From: VGWB01 sp964480945
GTDB taxonomy: Bacteria; Bacteroidota; Ignavibacteria; UBA10030
Direction: 5' to 3'
Length of the DNA stretch: 64,000 bases
Assembly: GCA_964480945.1 (NCBI GenBank)
Contig: CAYZRX010000003.1
Location: 1-64,000, forward strand
Shown: positions 20,042-28,419 of the stretch, one piece after another
Position numbering within the stretch: position 1 is the stretch's first letter
Layout of the letters: each line of letters begins with the position of its first letter
The notes under the pieces: generated by a model
Told to the model about the DNA's origin: nothing
The model's input: the letters and a program-made list of their open reading frames with translations, nothing else
Database searches by the model: none
Program-made: the position numbers and the translations under genes

Positions 20042-21850
20042 TCACTGAGCTCCATACGTGCTCACGAACTCCTCAAGTCCCTCCACGACCTTCGCTGCGA
20101 CCGCCGTCCGAAAACCATCATCGAGGAGCTTCATTTCGTCCTCCGGATTCGACAGGAACGCTGTTTCCACAAGAACATTCGGAAGCTGCGTGGGTCCGCT
20201 GAGGGAAAAATTGAAACTCCCTGTGACCCCGAATTGCGAGAGACCCAGTTGGAGCATTTTCTCATACATCACATTCGCCAGCGTCTGATAGCCGAGATAA
20301 CGATAGTACGTGCTCGCCCCCTTCACGGCTTCCGGATCTGAGGTTTCTCCCGTCGAGTTGCAGTGAATGCTGACCAGCATCTGCGCTCCGGAGTTCACAA
20401 CGGTATCCCAACGATCGAGCATCGAGACAGCAGTGTCTCCCGTCCGCGTCATGACGACTCTTGCACCTTTCAACGTCAACAGAGAATCAAGGCGCGTCGC
20501 CATGATGAGATTAAGGTCTTTCTCCAAGACGCCGGTTGCCCCAAGCGCGCCATTGTTATCGCCCCCGTGCCCCGCGTCGACCGCGATCGTCAGGCCGGCA
20601 AGAACCGAATCCGGACGGGTGATCTTCGGCGGACGGCGAATACGGATGCGAAGATTGGAGCCGTGGTCATATCCCACGTCATAGCCCCAATGTTGATTAT
20701 AGCTCAACGCGATGGTCAGCCGATAGTGTCCGGTTGAAACCTGATCCCAGCTTACGCTCTTGATCCCCTTCGCGGAGAGCTGCTGCGTAATCCAGTTCGT
20801 GTTCGACGTTGCACCGAAGATATCGACGACGATCGCGATCGGATTGACAAGCTGATCGGTAAGAAAAGGAAGCCGTTGGCTCAGCGAAACGCTGACGACA
20901 TCGTCCACGGCGTTTCCTGTCACCGCAATTGACCCGACGAGCGAATGCGGTTGAGGAGTATTAGGCGGCTGCAGCTGCGCGAACCCCTCCGGAAGCCAGC
21001 CGTTCATATCTTCCGAGAGCCTGACGCGGAACTGGCGGCCGACCTTTCCCGTCACCTGCAATCGTATGCCGCTCTGGATGTAGCCGAGCTTTGCGCCTCC
21101 GAGGCGATCCTCGCCGAGGCCAACGTTCAAGTACGGTTTGCGACCCGTTACGACAGCAACACGAGGGAGATCCCGGGGCAGAATCGAGACCCTTCCCCTC
21201 GAGAAGGCCTTCTCGCTGCTCCAGAAGCTCTTCTTCAGCCGTACCCTGATAGGCGTCTCCCGTGTCTCATCAGACTCTCTCACCTTGTATCGGCCAACGT
21301 AGATCCCGCTCCCGTTCCCATCCTGGCTGGCAAGCTCTGTCATGGCAATTCCCGATTCTACATCCTCGATGTCAAAGGAGGCTGTGTACCCCGGGCTTCC
21401 CCTGAACCGCACCTCCAATACGTCATCTCTCCCAAGCCAGAGATCTCGTGAGGGCTCGATCGATGCCGTGTCGATAACGGCCGGTTCATGCGTCAGCGGT
21501 TTCGGCGGCTCCGGCCGAACGAAGAGACAGTCATGCACGATCGAATCTCCTGATGCCGATCGTACCAGAAACCTTACGGGATTTTCGCCTACTGCAAGAG
21601 GTAACAACGCAACAAACGCGCCGCTGGGATACACTCTTAACTCTTTGTCATTGACGAATGCCCGGGCGCTTGGATTCGTGCTGGCTGCGATCCGGTAACG
21701 GGAAAAGGGTGTCTGGACCGTGTCACGATCGGGGAGCACGACTCGCAGGTAGAGCGTATCGTTCACCGGGGGGGTCGGAGCCGGGGCGACCGGTATCTGA
21801 GACCACGCGACGGAGCTCAGGAAAAGCATTCCAACCGTAATTCGCAACAT
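20042..21850 (-). CDS. exported N-acetylmuramoyl-L-alanine amidase (Amidase_3) with N-terminal accessory domains
   Basis: Predicted to cleave the amide bond between MurNAc and the stem peptide in peptidoglycan. The ATG at 21850 is preferred over 21862 because GGAGAG precedes it and the protein then starts directly with a signal peptide (MLRITVGMLFLSSVAWSQ). About 400 residues of accessory sequence follow: beta-rich segments, an SH3-like region with GWLPEGF and an AMIN-like beta domain. The C-terminal 185 residues are the catalytic Amidase_3 domain, with zinc ligands in VDAGHGG, the Glu of LEKDLNL and SIHCN, and the catalytic Glu in VETAFLSNPEDE. The gene sits between argG and argH but has no obvious link to arginine synthesis. 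Confidence 0.92.
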   Translation of the reverse strand: MLRITVGMLFLSSVAWSQIPVAPAPTPPVNDTLYLRVVLPDRDTVQTPFSRYRIAASTNPSARAFVNDKELRVYPSGAFVALLPLAVGENPVRFLVRSASGDSIVHDCLFVRPEPPKPLTHEPAVIDTASIEPSRDLWLGRDDVLEVRFRGSPGYTASFDIEDVESGIAMTELASQDGNGSGIYVGRYKVRESDETRETPIRVRLKKSFWSSEKAFSRGRVSILPRDLPRVAVVTGRKPYLNVGLGEDRLGGAKLGYIQSGIRLQVTGKVGRQFRVRLSEDMNGWLPEGFAQLQPPNTPQPHSLVGSIAVTGNAVDDVVSVSLSQRLPFLTDQLVNPIAIVVDIFGATSNTNWITQQLSAKGIKSVSWDQVSTGHYRLTIALSYNQHWGYDVGYDHGSNLRIRIRRPPKITRPDSVLAGLTIAVDAGHGGDNNGALGATGVLEKDLNLIMATRLDSLLTLKGARVVMTRTGDTAVSMLDRWDTVVNSGAQMLVSIHCNSTGETSDPEAVKGASTYYRYLGYQTLANVMYEKMLQLGLSQFGVTGSFNFSLSGPTQLPNVLVETAFLSNPEDEMKLLDDGFRTAVAAKVVEGLEEFVSTYGAQ

Positions 21851-21942
21851 TCGTCTCTCCATGAGTGGATGTGAGGGCTGCGGATGTGCAATGAACCTAG
21901 AATTGCCAAGAGATTCAAGCGCCCGGCACCGCTTGAAACGCT

Positions 21943-21970
21943 AAGGCCGATGAGCAATCCCATCGGCCTT
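21943..21970 (-). terminator. terminator after argG
   Basis: AAGGCCGATG (21943-21952) and CATCGGCCTT (21961-21970) form a perfect 10-bp stem with an 8-nt loop, 31 bp beyond the argG stop on the minus strand. The T-tract is weak. It probably ends the argCJBRG transcript before the amidase gene. Confidence 0.65.
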
Positions 21971-22001
21971 CGCAAAGCTATCGAATGTTGCGCAAGCTTG
22001 C

Positions 22002-23261
22002 CTAAACCCCTGCAGCGGTCTTCTTGAGCCTGCGCTTGATCTTTACTTGTTTCTTGGCGAAACCGTTCGGGTTGATCTGGTAGAACGTCTTCATCGGCAA
22101 ACTGAAGATCTTGATGTACCCTTCACTTGCCTTGTGGTCGAAGGTGTCTTCTTGCGTGTAGGTTGCGAGCTTCGTGTCGTACAGAGAATTCGGCGAAGAC
22201 CTCCCGGCGATCTCCACGTTCCCCTTGTAGAGTCTGACCTTCACCGTTCCATTCACGGTCTTCTGGGTTTCGTTTACAAAGGCCTCAAGGGCCGACCGCA
22301 GCGGCGTGAACCATAACCCGTTGTAAATCAGGTTCGCGTAGTCCTGTGCGATCTTCGCCTTGTAATGTGCTATCTCTTTTTCAAGCGTCAAGCGCTCGAG
22401 CTCACGATGTGCAAAATGCAGGATGACCGCCGCGGGAGCCTCGTACACCTCCCGTGATTTGATTCCGACGAGCCTGTTTTCGATCAAATCGATTCGGCCG
22501 ACACCGTTGGCGCCACCGATCTCGTTGAGCTCATCGATGATCTCGAAACCCGTTTTCCTCTTTCCATTCAGCTCGGCGGGGACTCCCCGCTCGAACTCGA
22601 TCGTAACGAGGGTGGGTTCGTCGGGGGCCTCTTGGGGCGATACCGTGCGCTGGAACGCATCGGCCGGCGGCTCGACCATCGGGTCTTCCAGAACCCCACA
22701 CTCGACCGCCGTGCCCCAGATGTTTTCATCAATGGAGTATGGGTTTTTCTTCGTCGCAGAGACCGGTATGCCGTGTTGTTCGCAGTATGCGATCTCCTCT
22801 TCCCGTGACTTGAACTCCCATTCCCGCAGCGGCGCGAGGACTTTCAACTCGGGCGCCAACGCCGCAATCGAGGCTTCGAATCGCACCTGGTCGTTTCCTT
22901 TCCCCGTACATCCGTGAGCTACCGCCGTGCAGCGCTCCCGCCGGGCGACCTCGACGAGCGCCTTCGCAAGAAGCGGCCGGCCAAGTGAGGTTGCCATAGG
23001 ATAGGTGTACTCGTACAAAGCCCCCGCCTTGAGCGCAGGGAAAATATACCGCTCGACAAACTCATCGCGCAGGTCTTGGACGTATACCTTCTTCGCTCCC
23101 GTCTTGTACGCTTTCTCCGGAACGCCGCTCAGCTCCTTCTTCTGTCCCAGATTTCCCGTGACGGTAATGACGTCGGCGTTGTAATGTTCCTGAAGCCATT
23201 TCACGATGACCGACGTGTCAAGTCCCCCGGAATAGGCTACCGCAATTCGTTGTTTCTTCAC
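22002..23261 (-). CDS. argG: argininosuccinate synthase
   Basis: Joins citrulline and aspartate with ATP to form argininosuccinate in the cytosol. The 419-residue protein begins MKKQRIAVAYSGGLDTS, where SGGLDTS is the ATP-binding P-loop of the ArgG/PP-loop family. The downstream AHGCTGKGNDQVRFE and NIWG motifs match substrate-binding regions. It starts 62 bp after the argR stop and is probably the last gene of the argCJBRG operon, given the hairpin just beyond its stop codon. A Lys/Arg-rich C-terminal tail is present. Confidence 0.97.
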   Translation of the reverse strand: MKKQRIAVAYSGGLDTSVIVKWLQEHYNADVITVTGNLGQKKELSGVPEKAYKTGAKKVYVQDLRDEFVERYIFPALKAGALYEYTYPMATSLGRPLLAKALVEVARRERCTAVAHGCTGKGNDQVRFEASIAALAPELKVLAPLREWEFKSREEEIAYCEQHGIPVSATKKNPYSIDENIWGTAVECGVLEDPMVEPPADAFQRTVSPQEAPDEPTLVTIEFERGVPAELNGKRKTGFEIIDELNEIGGANGVGRIDLIENRLVGIKSREVYEAPAAVILHFAHRELERLTLEKEIAHYKAKIAQDYANLIYNGLWFTPLRSALEAFVNETQKTVNGTVKVRLYKGNVEIAGRSSPNSLYDTKLATYTQEDTFDHKASEGYIKIFSLPMKTFYQINPNGFAKKQVKIKRRLKKTAAGV

Positions 23262-23323
23262 CGTTATCTCCTTCGAACAGGATGTGAAATGATGAACGAA
23301 GCCTCGAGATCCCCAAGCACTAC

Positions 23324-23785
23324 TTACGCAACCTGCAGGCGGTTGCCCGCCGGCAGAGTGCGGAGAAGCCCGAGAACCTCCTCGATCCTCGACACCGACG
23401 TCGGCGTGACGAAAATCGTGTTATCGCCCGCCAGCGTACCGAGGATGGCAGGATGATGCATACTGTCAATGATCTCTGCGACACCTTGAGCCCTACCGGG
23501 CAGGGTCTTTACAACAATCAGATTCTCGTTGGCATCCACGCTCTCGATCTCGTAGCCGATGAAGGACTTCAGCCGTCGCTCTTCACTCTCAACGTGGAGA
23601 ACATAGCGGACGCCGTCAGCCGTATTGACCCGGGCAATGCCGAGCTCCTTCATGTCGCGAGACAGCGTGGCTTGCGCAACCTCAAACCCGGCCTTCCGAA
23701 GAGCCTGACAGAGCTCCTCCTGGCTTGCTACCGCCTGGTGGGTAATGATCTGTTTGATTGCGAGTTGGCGACGTTGTTTGTCCAT
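23324..23785 (-). CDS. argR: arginine repressor
   Basis: An arginine-responsive DNA-binding regulator of 153 aa. The ATG at 23785 is preceded by GAGGAA at good spacing; the longer open frame upstream overlaps argB and is not needed. Residues 1-70 form the winged-helix domain, with the typical ATLSRDMKELGI recognition segment. Residues 80-150 form the hexamerisation/arginine-binding domain, with GTLAGDNTIFV supplying the conserved GTxAGDDT-like Asp-binding loop. It is encoded inside the operon it probably represses, 31 bp after argB, and two ARG-box-like repeats overlap the operon promoter at 27017-27045. Confidence 0.95.
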   Translation of the reverse strand: MDKQRRQLAIKQIITHQAVASQEELCQALRKAGFEVAQATLSRDMKELGIARVNTADGVRYVLHVESEERRLKSFIGYEIESVDANENLIVVKTLPGRAQGVAEIIDSMHHPAILGTLAGDNTIFVTPTSVSRIEEVLGLLRTLPAGNRLQVA

Positions 23786-23816
23786 GATCAGTTCCTCGCG
23801 CGAGTTGATCGCTTCG

Positions 23817-24746
23817 CTATTGATTCGAACGGAGCGCGTTGTCCTGCACAAATCTGTTCGTCGTGCCATTGCGCTTCCCGCCAGACAGCGCTTCTCTCTC
23901 CAGTACCATCTGTGTCCCGACACCCTCATCCGTAAAAATCTCAAGCAACAGCGAATGTTTGATTCGCCCGTCGATGATGTGAACCTTCTTCACACCGGCC
24001 TCAAGCGTATTGAACCCTGACGTTACTTTCGGAATCATCCCTCCAAAGATCGCACCTTTGTCCATCAACCTCTCAGACTCTCGCTTTGTGAGCGTGGAAA
24101 CGAGCTTGTTGTTTACGAGAACCCCCTCCGTGTCGCTCAAGTAGACCAGCTTCTCCGCCTTGAGGGCCGCGGCGATCGACCCCGCAGCGAGATCGGCATT
24201 GATGTTGTACAGTTGGCCGTTCTCTCCTACGCCGATCGGGGCGATCACCGGCATCATTCCGTTCTGCAGCAGCAGGTTCAGATAGGGGACATTGACCGAG
24301 ACAATCTCGCCAACCAACCCCAGGTCCGTGCCGTTGGACGAGAGCTTCCGCGCCCTCAACAGCATGTTGTCCACGCCGCAGAGACCGGTCGCATTCCCGC
24401 CGTTCGTGTTGATCGAATTCACGATCTCCTTGTTGATCATGCCGGCGAGCACCATCAGCACCACGTCGATCATCTTCTGATCGGTATACCGCTGACCGTC
24501 GACGAACTTTGTCTGGATCCCCAATGCGTTCGCCGTTTCCGTAATTTCCTTGCCGCCGCCATGCACGATGACAATATTAATGCCGATCTTCCGCAGAATC
24601 GTTACATCCTTGGCGAACGTCTCCTTCAGCCGCTCATCCGTCATGACCGCGCCGCCGTATTTAATGACGAACGTCTTCCCCTCGTACGTCTGGATATAGG
24701 GGAGCGCCTCGATCAGGACTTCTTCTTTCTTCAGTCCATCCCTCAT
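23817..24746 (-). CDS. argB: acetylglutamate kinase
   Basis: Phosphorylates N-acetylglutamate, the second step of the acetylated ornithine pathway. The product is 309 aa with the amino-acid-kinase motifs FVIKYGGAVM and IVIVHGGGKEI near the N-terminus, GLVGEIVSV, and DLAAGSIAAAL in the nucleotide-binding half. The ATG at 24746 overlaps the argJ stop by 4 bp (ATGA), indicating translational coupling; an upstream alternative start at 24794 would intrude into argJ. The C-terminal 25 residues after MVLEREALSGG extend past the usual end of the family and look non-conserved. Confidence 0.96.
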   Translation of the reverse strand: MRDGLKKEEVLIEALPYIQTYEGKTFVIKYGGAVMTDERLKETFAKDVTILRKIGINIVIVHGGGKEITETANALGIQTKFVDGQRYTDQKMIDVVLMVLAGMINKEIVNSINTNGGNATGLCGVDNMLLRARKLSSNGTDLGLVGEIVSVNVPYLNLLLQNGMMPVIAPIGVGENGQLYNINADLAAGSIAAALKAEKLVYLSDTEGVLVNNKLVSTLTKRESERLMDKGAIFGGMIPKVTSGFNTLEAGVKKVHIIDGRIKHSLLLEIFTDEGVGTQMVLEREALSGGKRNGTTNRFVQDNALRSNQ

Positions 24747-25960
24747 GACCTGTAGCTCGCATTGATGTGGACGTACTCTTTTGTGAGATCGCATGTCCAG
24801 AAGCGTGCAGCCTGGTTGCCCTGGTTCAGATCAATGCTGATGACGACGGTGTCCTGCGAAAGAGTTGCCTTCGCAGCCTCCTCATCGAAAACGACGTCGT
24901 AATTTCTCTTCAGGATCGGCAGGTCGTTGAACGAGATCTCTACCTCATCGGGATTGAATTCTATCCCCGAATACCCCACAGCGGCCAGGACCCGCCCCCA
25001 GTTTGCATCAGCCCCGTGGATCGCGGTTTTCACCAAATTGGAGTTCGCAACCGCCCGACCTGCCTGAACCGCCTCCTCCTCGCTCCTGGCACCCTTCACG
25101 AGAACCTCGATGAGCTTGGTTGCCCCCTCGCCGTCGCGTGCGATCATCTTCGCTAGCTTGACCATCACGTACTCAAGCGCAGCCGAAAACAGGCGGTACT
25201 CCTCGGAATTCTCGCCGAACGCTCTGTTCTTCGCTAGTCCGTTCGCCAGCACAAGCGCCTGGTCGTTCGTGCTCATGTCACCGTCAACCGTAATGCGGTT
25301 GAACGACCTGTTCGTCGCAGCCTTCAGCGCTTTGCTGAGCAGCGGCTGCGAGATGACAATATCCGTCGTTATGAATGCAAGCATCGTGGCCATGTTGGGG
25401 GCGATCATGCCGGAGCCCTTCGCGACGCCGCCGATCGACACCATGTTGTGTCCGAGTGTAAACTTCACTGCAACTTCCTTCGGCCGCGTATCCGTTGTCA
25501 TGATCGCTTCCGCTACATCCTTGTTCCCGGAGCGGCTCAGCTTCCCTGCCAGATCCTTTACCCCTGGAAGAACCTTCTCCATCGGAAGATATTGACCGAT
25601 AACGCCGGTTGACGACACCATGACCTGTTCGACTGGCAGCTTCAACGCGTCAGCAGCTGCTTTGACGGTATCCCAAGCGTCGTTCAGTCCTCGCTCCCCC
25701 GTACAGGCATTTGCGTTTCCGCTGTTAACGACGATAGCAGAACACACCGAAGATCTGCTCAACTGCATTTTGTCCACAATGATCGGCGCCGCCTGTGTCC
25801 TGTTCAGTGTAAACACGCCCGCGACCGTCGCCGGCACCGCCGACACGATCAATGCAAGATCCTTTTTTGTCTTACGGATAGCGCAGAATTTCGCTGCCGC
25901 CAGAAAACCCTCGGGCGCCGTCACCCCGCCCTGGCATTCATCAACAGGAATGTCCGTCAT
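24743..25960 (-). CDS. argJ: bifunctional ornithine/glutamate N-acetyltransferase
   Basis: Recycles the acetyl group from N-acetylornithine to glutamate, the acetyl cycle of ornithine synthesis. The 405-aa precursor shows the autocleavage/nucleophile site in GMIAPNMATMLAF, where the Thr of MATM becomes the N-terminal nucleophile of the beta chain. FNRITVDGDMSTNDQ is the other signature stretch. It overlaps argC upstream and argB downstream by 4 bp each. The presence of ArgJ implies a cyclic pathway; whether it also uses acetyl-CoA (bifunctional form) cannot be read from the sequence. Confidence 0.96.
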   Translation of the reverse strand: MTDIPVDECQGGVTAPEGFLAAAKFCAIRKTKKDLALIVSAVPATVAGVFTLNRTQAAPIIVDKMQLSRSSVCSAIVVNSGNANACTGERGLNDAWDTVKAAADALKLPVEQVMVSSTGVIGQYLPMEKVLPGVKDLAGKLSRSGNKDVAEAIMTTDTRPKEVAVKFTLGHNMVSIGGVAKGSGMIAPNMATMLAFITTDIVISQPLLSKALKAATNRSFNRITVDGDMSTNDQALVLANGLAKNRAFGENSEEYRLFSAALEYVMVKLAKMIARDGEGATKLIEVLVKGARSEEEAVQAGRAVANSNLVKTAIHGADANWGRVLAAVGYSGIEFNPDEVEISFNDLPILKRNYDVVFDEEAAKATLSQDTVVISIDLNQGNQAARFWTCDLTKEYVHINASYRS

Positions 25961-26982
25961 GCAACCAACCCCTCCGTTTCATCAAAATCGAACATGAGAT
26001 TCATATTCTGTACTGCTTGACCTGCCGCCCCCTTCACGAGATTATCGATAGCCGAGAGCAGGATCAACTGGTTGTTGTCGGCATCGATCCGAAAGCCAAT
26101 GTCGATATAGTTTGTGTGGTTCACGTTCTTGATCTCCGGTATTACAGTCTCGGACCAACGCACGAACGGTTCGCGTTCGTAGTACGTGCGAAACGCTGCG
26201 GCGATGTCTCCATGGGTTGCGCTCGGCTGGAGGGGCGCGTAGATACTCGTATAGATGCCGCGCGTGATCGGAAGAAGATGCGGCACGAAGGTAATGGAAA
26301 CGGGTGTTCCCGCAAAAGCCTCGAGTGCCATTTTGATTTCAGGTGTATGCTGATGCACGCCAACCTTGTATGCTTTCACTGATTCATTGACTTCCGTGAA
26401 CGAGAGATCCACGCTGGAGCTTCTTCCCGCGCCCGAAATGCCCGAGAGAGAACTGATGGCAATTCCCTTTCTTTCGATCAACCCTTCCTTCAGGACCGGG
26501 ACCAGAGGAAGGATGGCGCTTGTCGGATAGCATCCTGGATTTGCGACCAGCGTCGCCGATCTAATCTGTGAGCGGTTCCACTCCGGAAGTCCAAAGACAA
26601 CATCGGCGAGTCTCTCCTTTGCAGTATGGTCGCGTTTGTAGAATTTCTCATAGAGTGATACATCCTTGAGTCTGAAGTCACCGCCAAGATCAACCACCTT
26701 CTTCCCTCGGTCGAGCAGATCAGGCACGATGTTCATCGCCTCTCCGGAAGGAAGCGCGACAAACACTACCTCGCTCCCGCAAGCCGCCTCAGCAGAATAT
26801 TGCTCATACACCGAATCCACACAGCGCTCAAACCAAGGATAGATCTCTGCAACGCGCTTCCCGGCGGAGGTGTTGGCAAAAAGCTTGTCGATCCTCGCGT
26901 GCTTGTGTCGAGTGAGGATCTTCACCAACTCAATTCCCGAATAGCCTGACGCCCCGACGACAGAAACGTTGATTTGTCGCAA
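25957..26982 (-). CDS. argC: N-acetyl-gamma-glutamyl-phosphate reductase
   Basis: NADPH-dependent reduction of N-acetylglutamyl phosphate to the semialdehyde. The 341-aa protein opens with the dinucleotide fold VVGASGYSGIELV and has the active-site Cys in VANPGCYPTSA; HQHTPEI carries the catalytic His region. The start is TTG at 26982: no ATG exists in frame nearby and the family's normal N-terminus begins here. First gene of the argCJBRG operon, about 28 nt after the predicted transcription start. The stop overlaps the argJ start (ATGA). Confidence 0.95.
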   Translation of the reverse strand: MRQINVSVVGASGYSGIELVKILTRHKHARIDKLFANTSAGKRVAEIYPWFERCVDSVYEQYSAEAACGSEVVFVALPSGEAMNIVPDLLDRGKKVVDLGGDFRLKDVSLYEKFYKRDHTAKERLADVVFGLPEWNRSQIRSATLVANPGCYPTSAILPLVPVLKEGLIERKGIAISSLSGISGAGRSSSVDLSFTEVNESVKAYKVGVHQHTPEIKMALEAFAGTPVSITFVPHLLPITRGIYTSIYAPLQPSATHGDIAAAFRTYYEREPFVRWSETVIPEIKNVNHTNYIDIGFRIDADNNQLILLSAIDNLVKGAAGQAVQNMNLMFDFDETEGLVA

Positions 26983-27008
26983 CTCAGCTTTCTTTTCTCA
27001 GTATTGAG

Positions 27009-27046
27009 GATGGATAAATATACTATAATGCGGATAAATATGCAAA
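27009..27046. promoter_or_regulatory. pair of ARG-box-like operators (ArgR binding)
   Basis: GGATAAATAT occurs twice, at 27012-27021 and 27032-27041, with a 20-bp period (about two helical turns). The right copy sits in an imperfect dyad, TGCGGATAAATATGCA. Each copy matches about 10 of 14 positions of the known ARG box core TGAATAAAAATTCA. One copy covers the -10 and the other the -35, as expected for repression by the ArgR encoded in the same operon. Confidence 0.6.
27017..27045 (-). promoter_or_regulatory. sigma-70-type promoter of the arg operon
   Basis: Read on the minus strand, TTGCAT (27040-27045) and TATATT (27017-27022) are separated by exactly 17 bp. This places transcription start near 27010, about 28 nt before the argC TTG codon. 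The elements coincide with the repeated ARG-box-like sequences. Confidence 0.65.
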
Positions 27047-27164
27047 TCGCTTCTCACCTGTTAGGACTTTTTAATGCGCTCCTGGAACATTATGTAACCA
27101 CAGGGGCGGCGGGCAAAGAGCTTTTGTTTTGTATATTGGCCGGAGAAAGGAGAGTGACCGGTTT

Positions 27165-28262
27165 ATGGGCTTCACGTGCGGCATCGTCGGTCTACCGAAC
27201 GTCGGCAAGTCAACGCTCTTCAACGCACTTACGGCGACCCAAGCACAGGTGGCGAACTACCCCTTTAGCACCATCGATCCGAACGTCGGCATCGTCCCGG
27301 TTCCCGACCCTCGCCTGGATCGATTAACAGAAATCTATAAACCCGCCAAGACAGTACCCACCACCCTAGAGTTTCTGGACATCGCCGGCCTCGTCAGGGG
27401 GGCCAGCAAGGGGGAGGGATTGGGGAACCAGTTCCTCGCTCAGATCCGCAATGTCGATGCGATCGTTCATATCGTCCGCTGCTTCGACGATCCTGACATC
27501 GCGCACGTCGACGGATCCGTCAACCCCCGGCGAGATATTGAAGCCGTCGAGACGGAGCTGATCCTGAAAGATCTTGAGACCCTCGACCGCCGACTGATCG
27601 AAGCAGAAAAGCGAGTGAAGTCAGGTGAGAAGAAGGCGAAGGAAGAGATCGATTTCTATGCGCATGCCCGCGAGCATCTGGGAGCCGGCCGCCTCGCCCG
27701 ATATCTCGCGGTCCGTACAGATGATCAGCAGGGGTGGCTACGCGACCTGCATTTACTTACGAACAAGCCGGTGACGTACGTCTGCAACGTTCATGAGAAG
27801 CACCTCGCCACAGAGATCGATTACATCTCCCAAGTGCGTGAGCTCGCTGCCAAGGAATCAGCCAAAGTCGTGGTGATCAGCGCAGCCGTGGAGGCAGAGG
27901 TCGCCGAGCTTCCCGAAGGAGAGCGGCCACCGTTTCTCCTGGAACTCGGCCTGAAGGAATCGGGCTTGAATCAGATCATCCGCGAAGGCTACGACTTACT
28001 GCAGCTCATAACTTTCTTCAGCGTGAACCCGAACGAGGCACATGCCTGGACCGTCCGAAAAGGCGCGACGGCAGTCAAAGCGGCGGGTGTGATCCACAGC
28101 GATTTCGAACGCGGGTTCATCCGTGCGGAAATCATCAAGTATTCCGACCTGGATCGCCTCGGTTCCGAAGCCGCCGTCAAGGAACACGGACTTCTCCACG
28201 TGCAGGGACGAGAGTATGCGATGGAGAATGGAGATATTATGTTCGTTCGCTTCAACGTGTGA
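27165..28262 (+). CDS. ychF: redox-regulated ribosome-binding ATPase YchF
   Basis: A universally conserved Obg-family P-loop protein of 365 aa that binds the ribosome and prefers ATP over GTP. The G1 motif GLPNVGKSTLFNAL lies at residues 9-22, DIAGLVRGASKGEGLGN is the G3 region, and VCNVHEKH replaces the NKxD motif, which explains the relaxed GTP specificity. A coiled-coil insertion follows the G domain, and a C-terminal TGS domain ends in MFVRFNV. The ATG at 27165 gives the standard N-terminus (MGFTCGIVGLP); AAAGGAGAG lies upstream at slightly long spacing. Divergent from the arg operon and convergent with the galactokinase-family gene. Confidence 0.96.
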   Translation: MGFTCGIVGLPNVGKSTLFNALTATQAQVANYPFSTIDPNVGIVPVPDPRLDRLTEIYKPAKTVPTTLEFLDIAGLVRGASKGEGLGNQFLAQIRNVDAIVHIVRCFDDPDIAHVDGSVNPRRDIEAVETELILKDLETLDRRLIEAEKRVKSGEKKAKEEIDFYAHAREHLGAGRLARYLAVRTDDQQGWLRDLHLLTNKPVTYVCNVHEKHLATEIDYISQVRELAAKESAKVVVISAAVEAEVAELPEGERPPFLLELGLKESGLNQIIREGYDLLQLITFFSVNPNEAHAWTVRKGATAVKAAGVIHSDFERGFIRAEIIKYSDLDRLGSEAAVKEHGLLHVQGREYAMENGDIMFVRFNV

Positions 28263-28419
28263 GGCGCGCTGCAACTCGCCTGATGTCCACGATTCGTTTT
28301 TTTTCCCATTCAACTCCCACACTTCAGCGCCTCCCTCCATTGATCCGTCACCGCGCGACCCGGCCTCCAGCCAAATGACAATTACAGTGTAGAGCCGGAT
28401 AGGGGGGAAATGAATGGAA

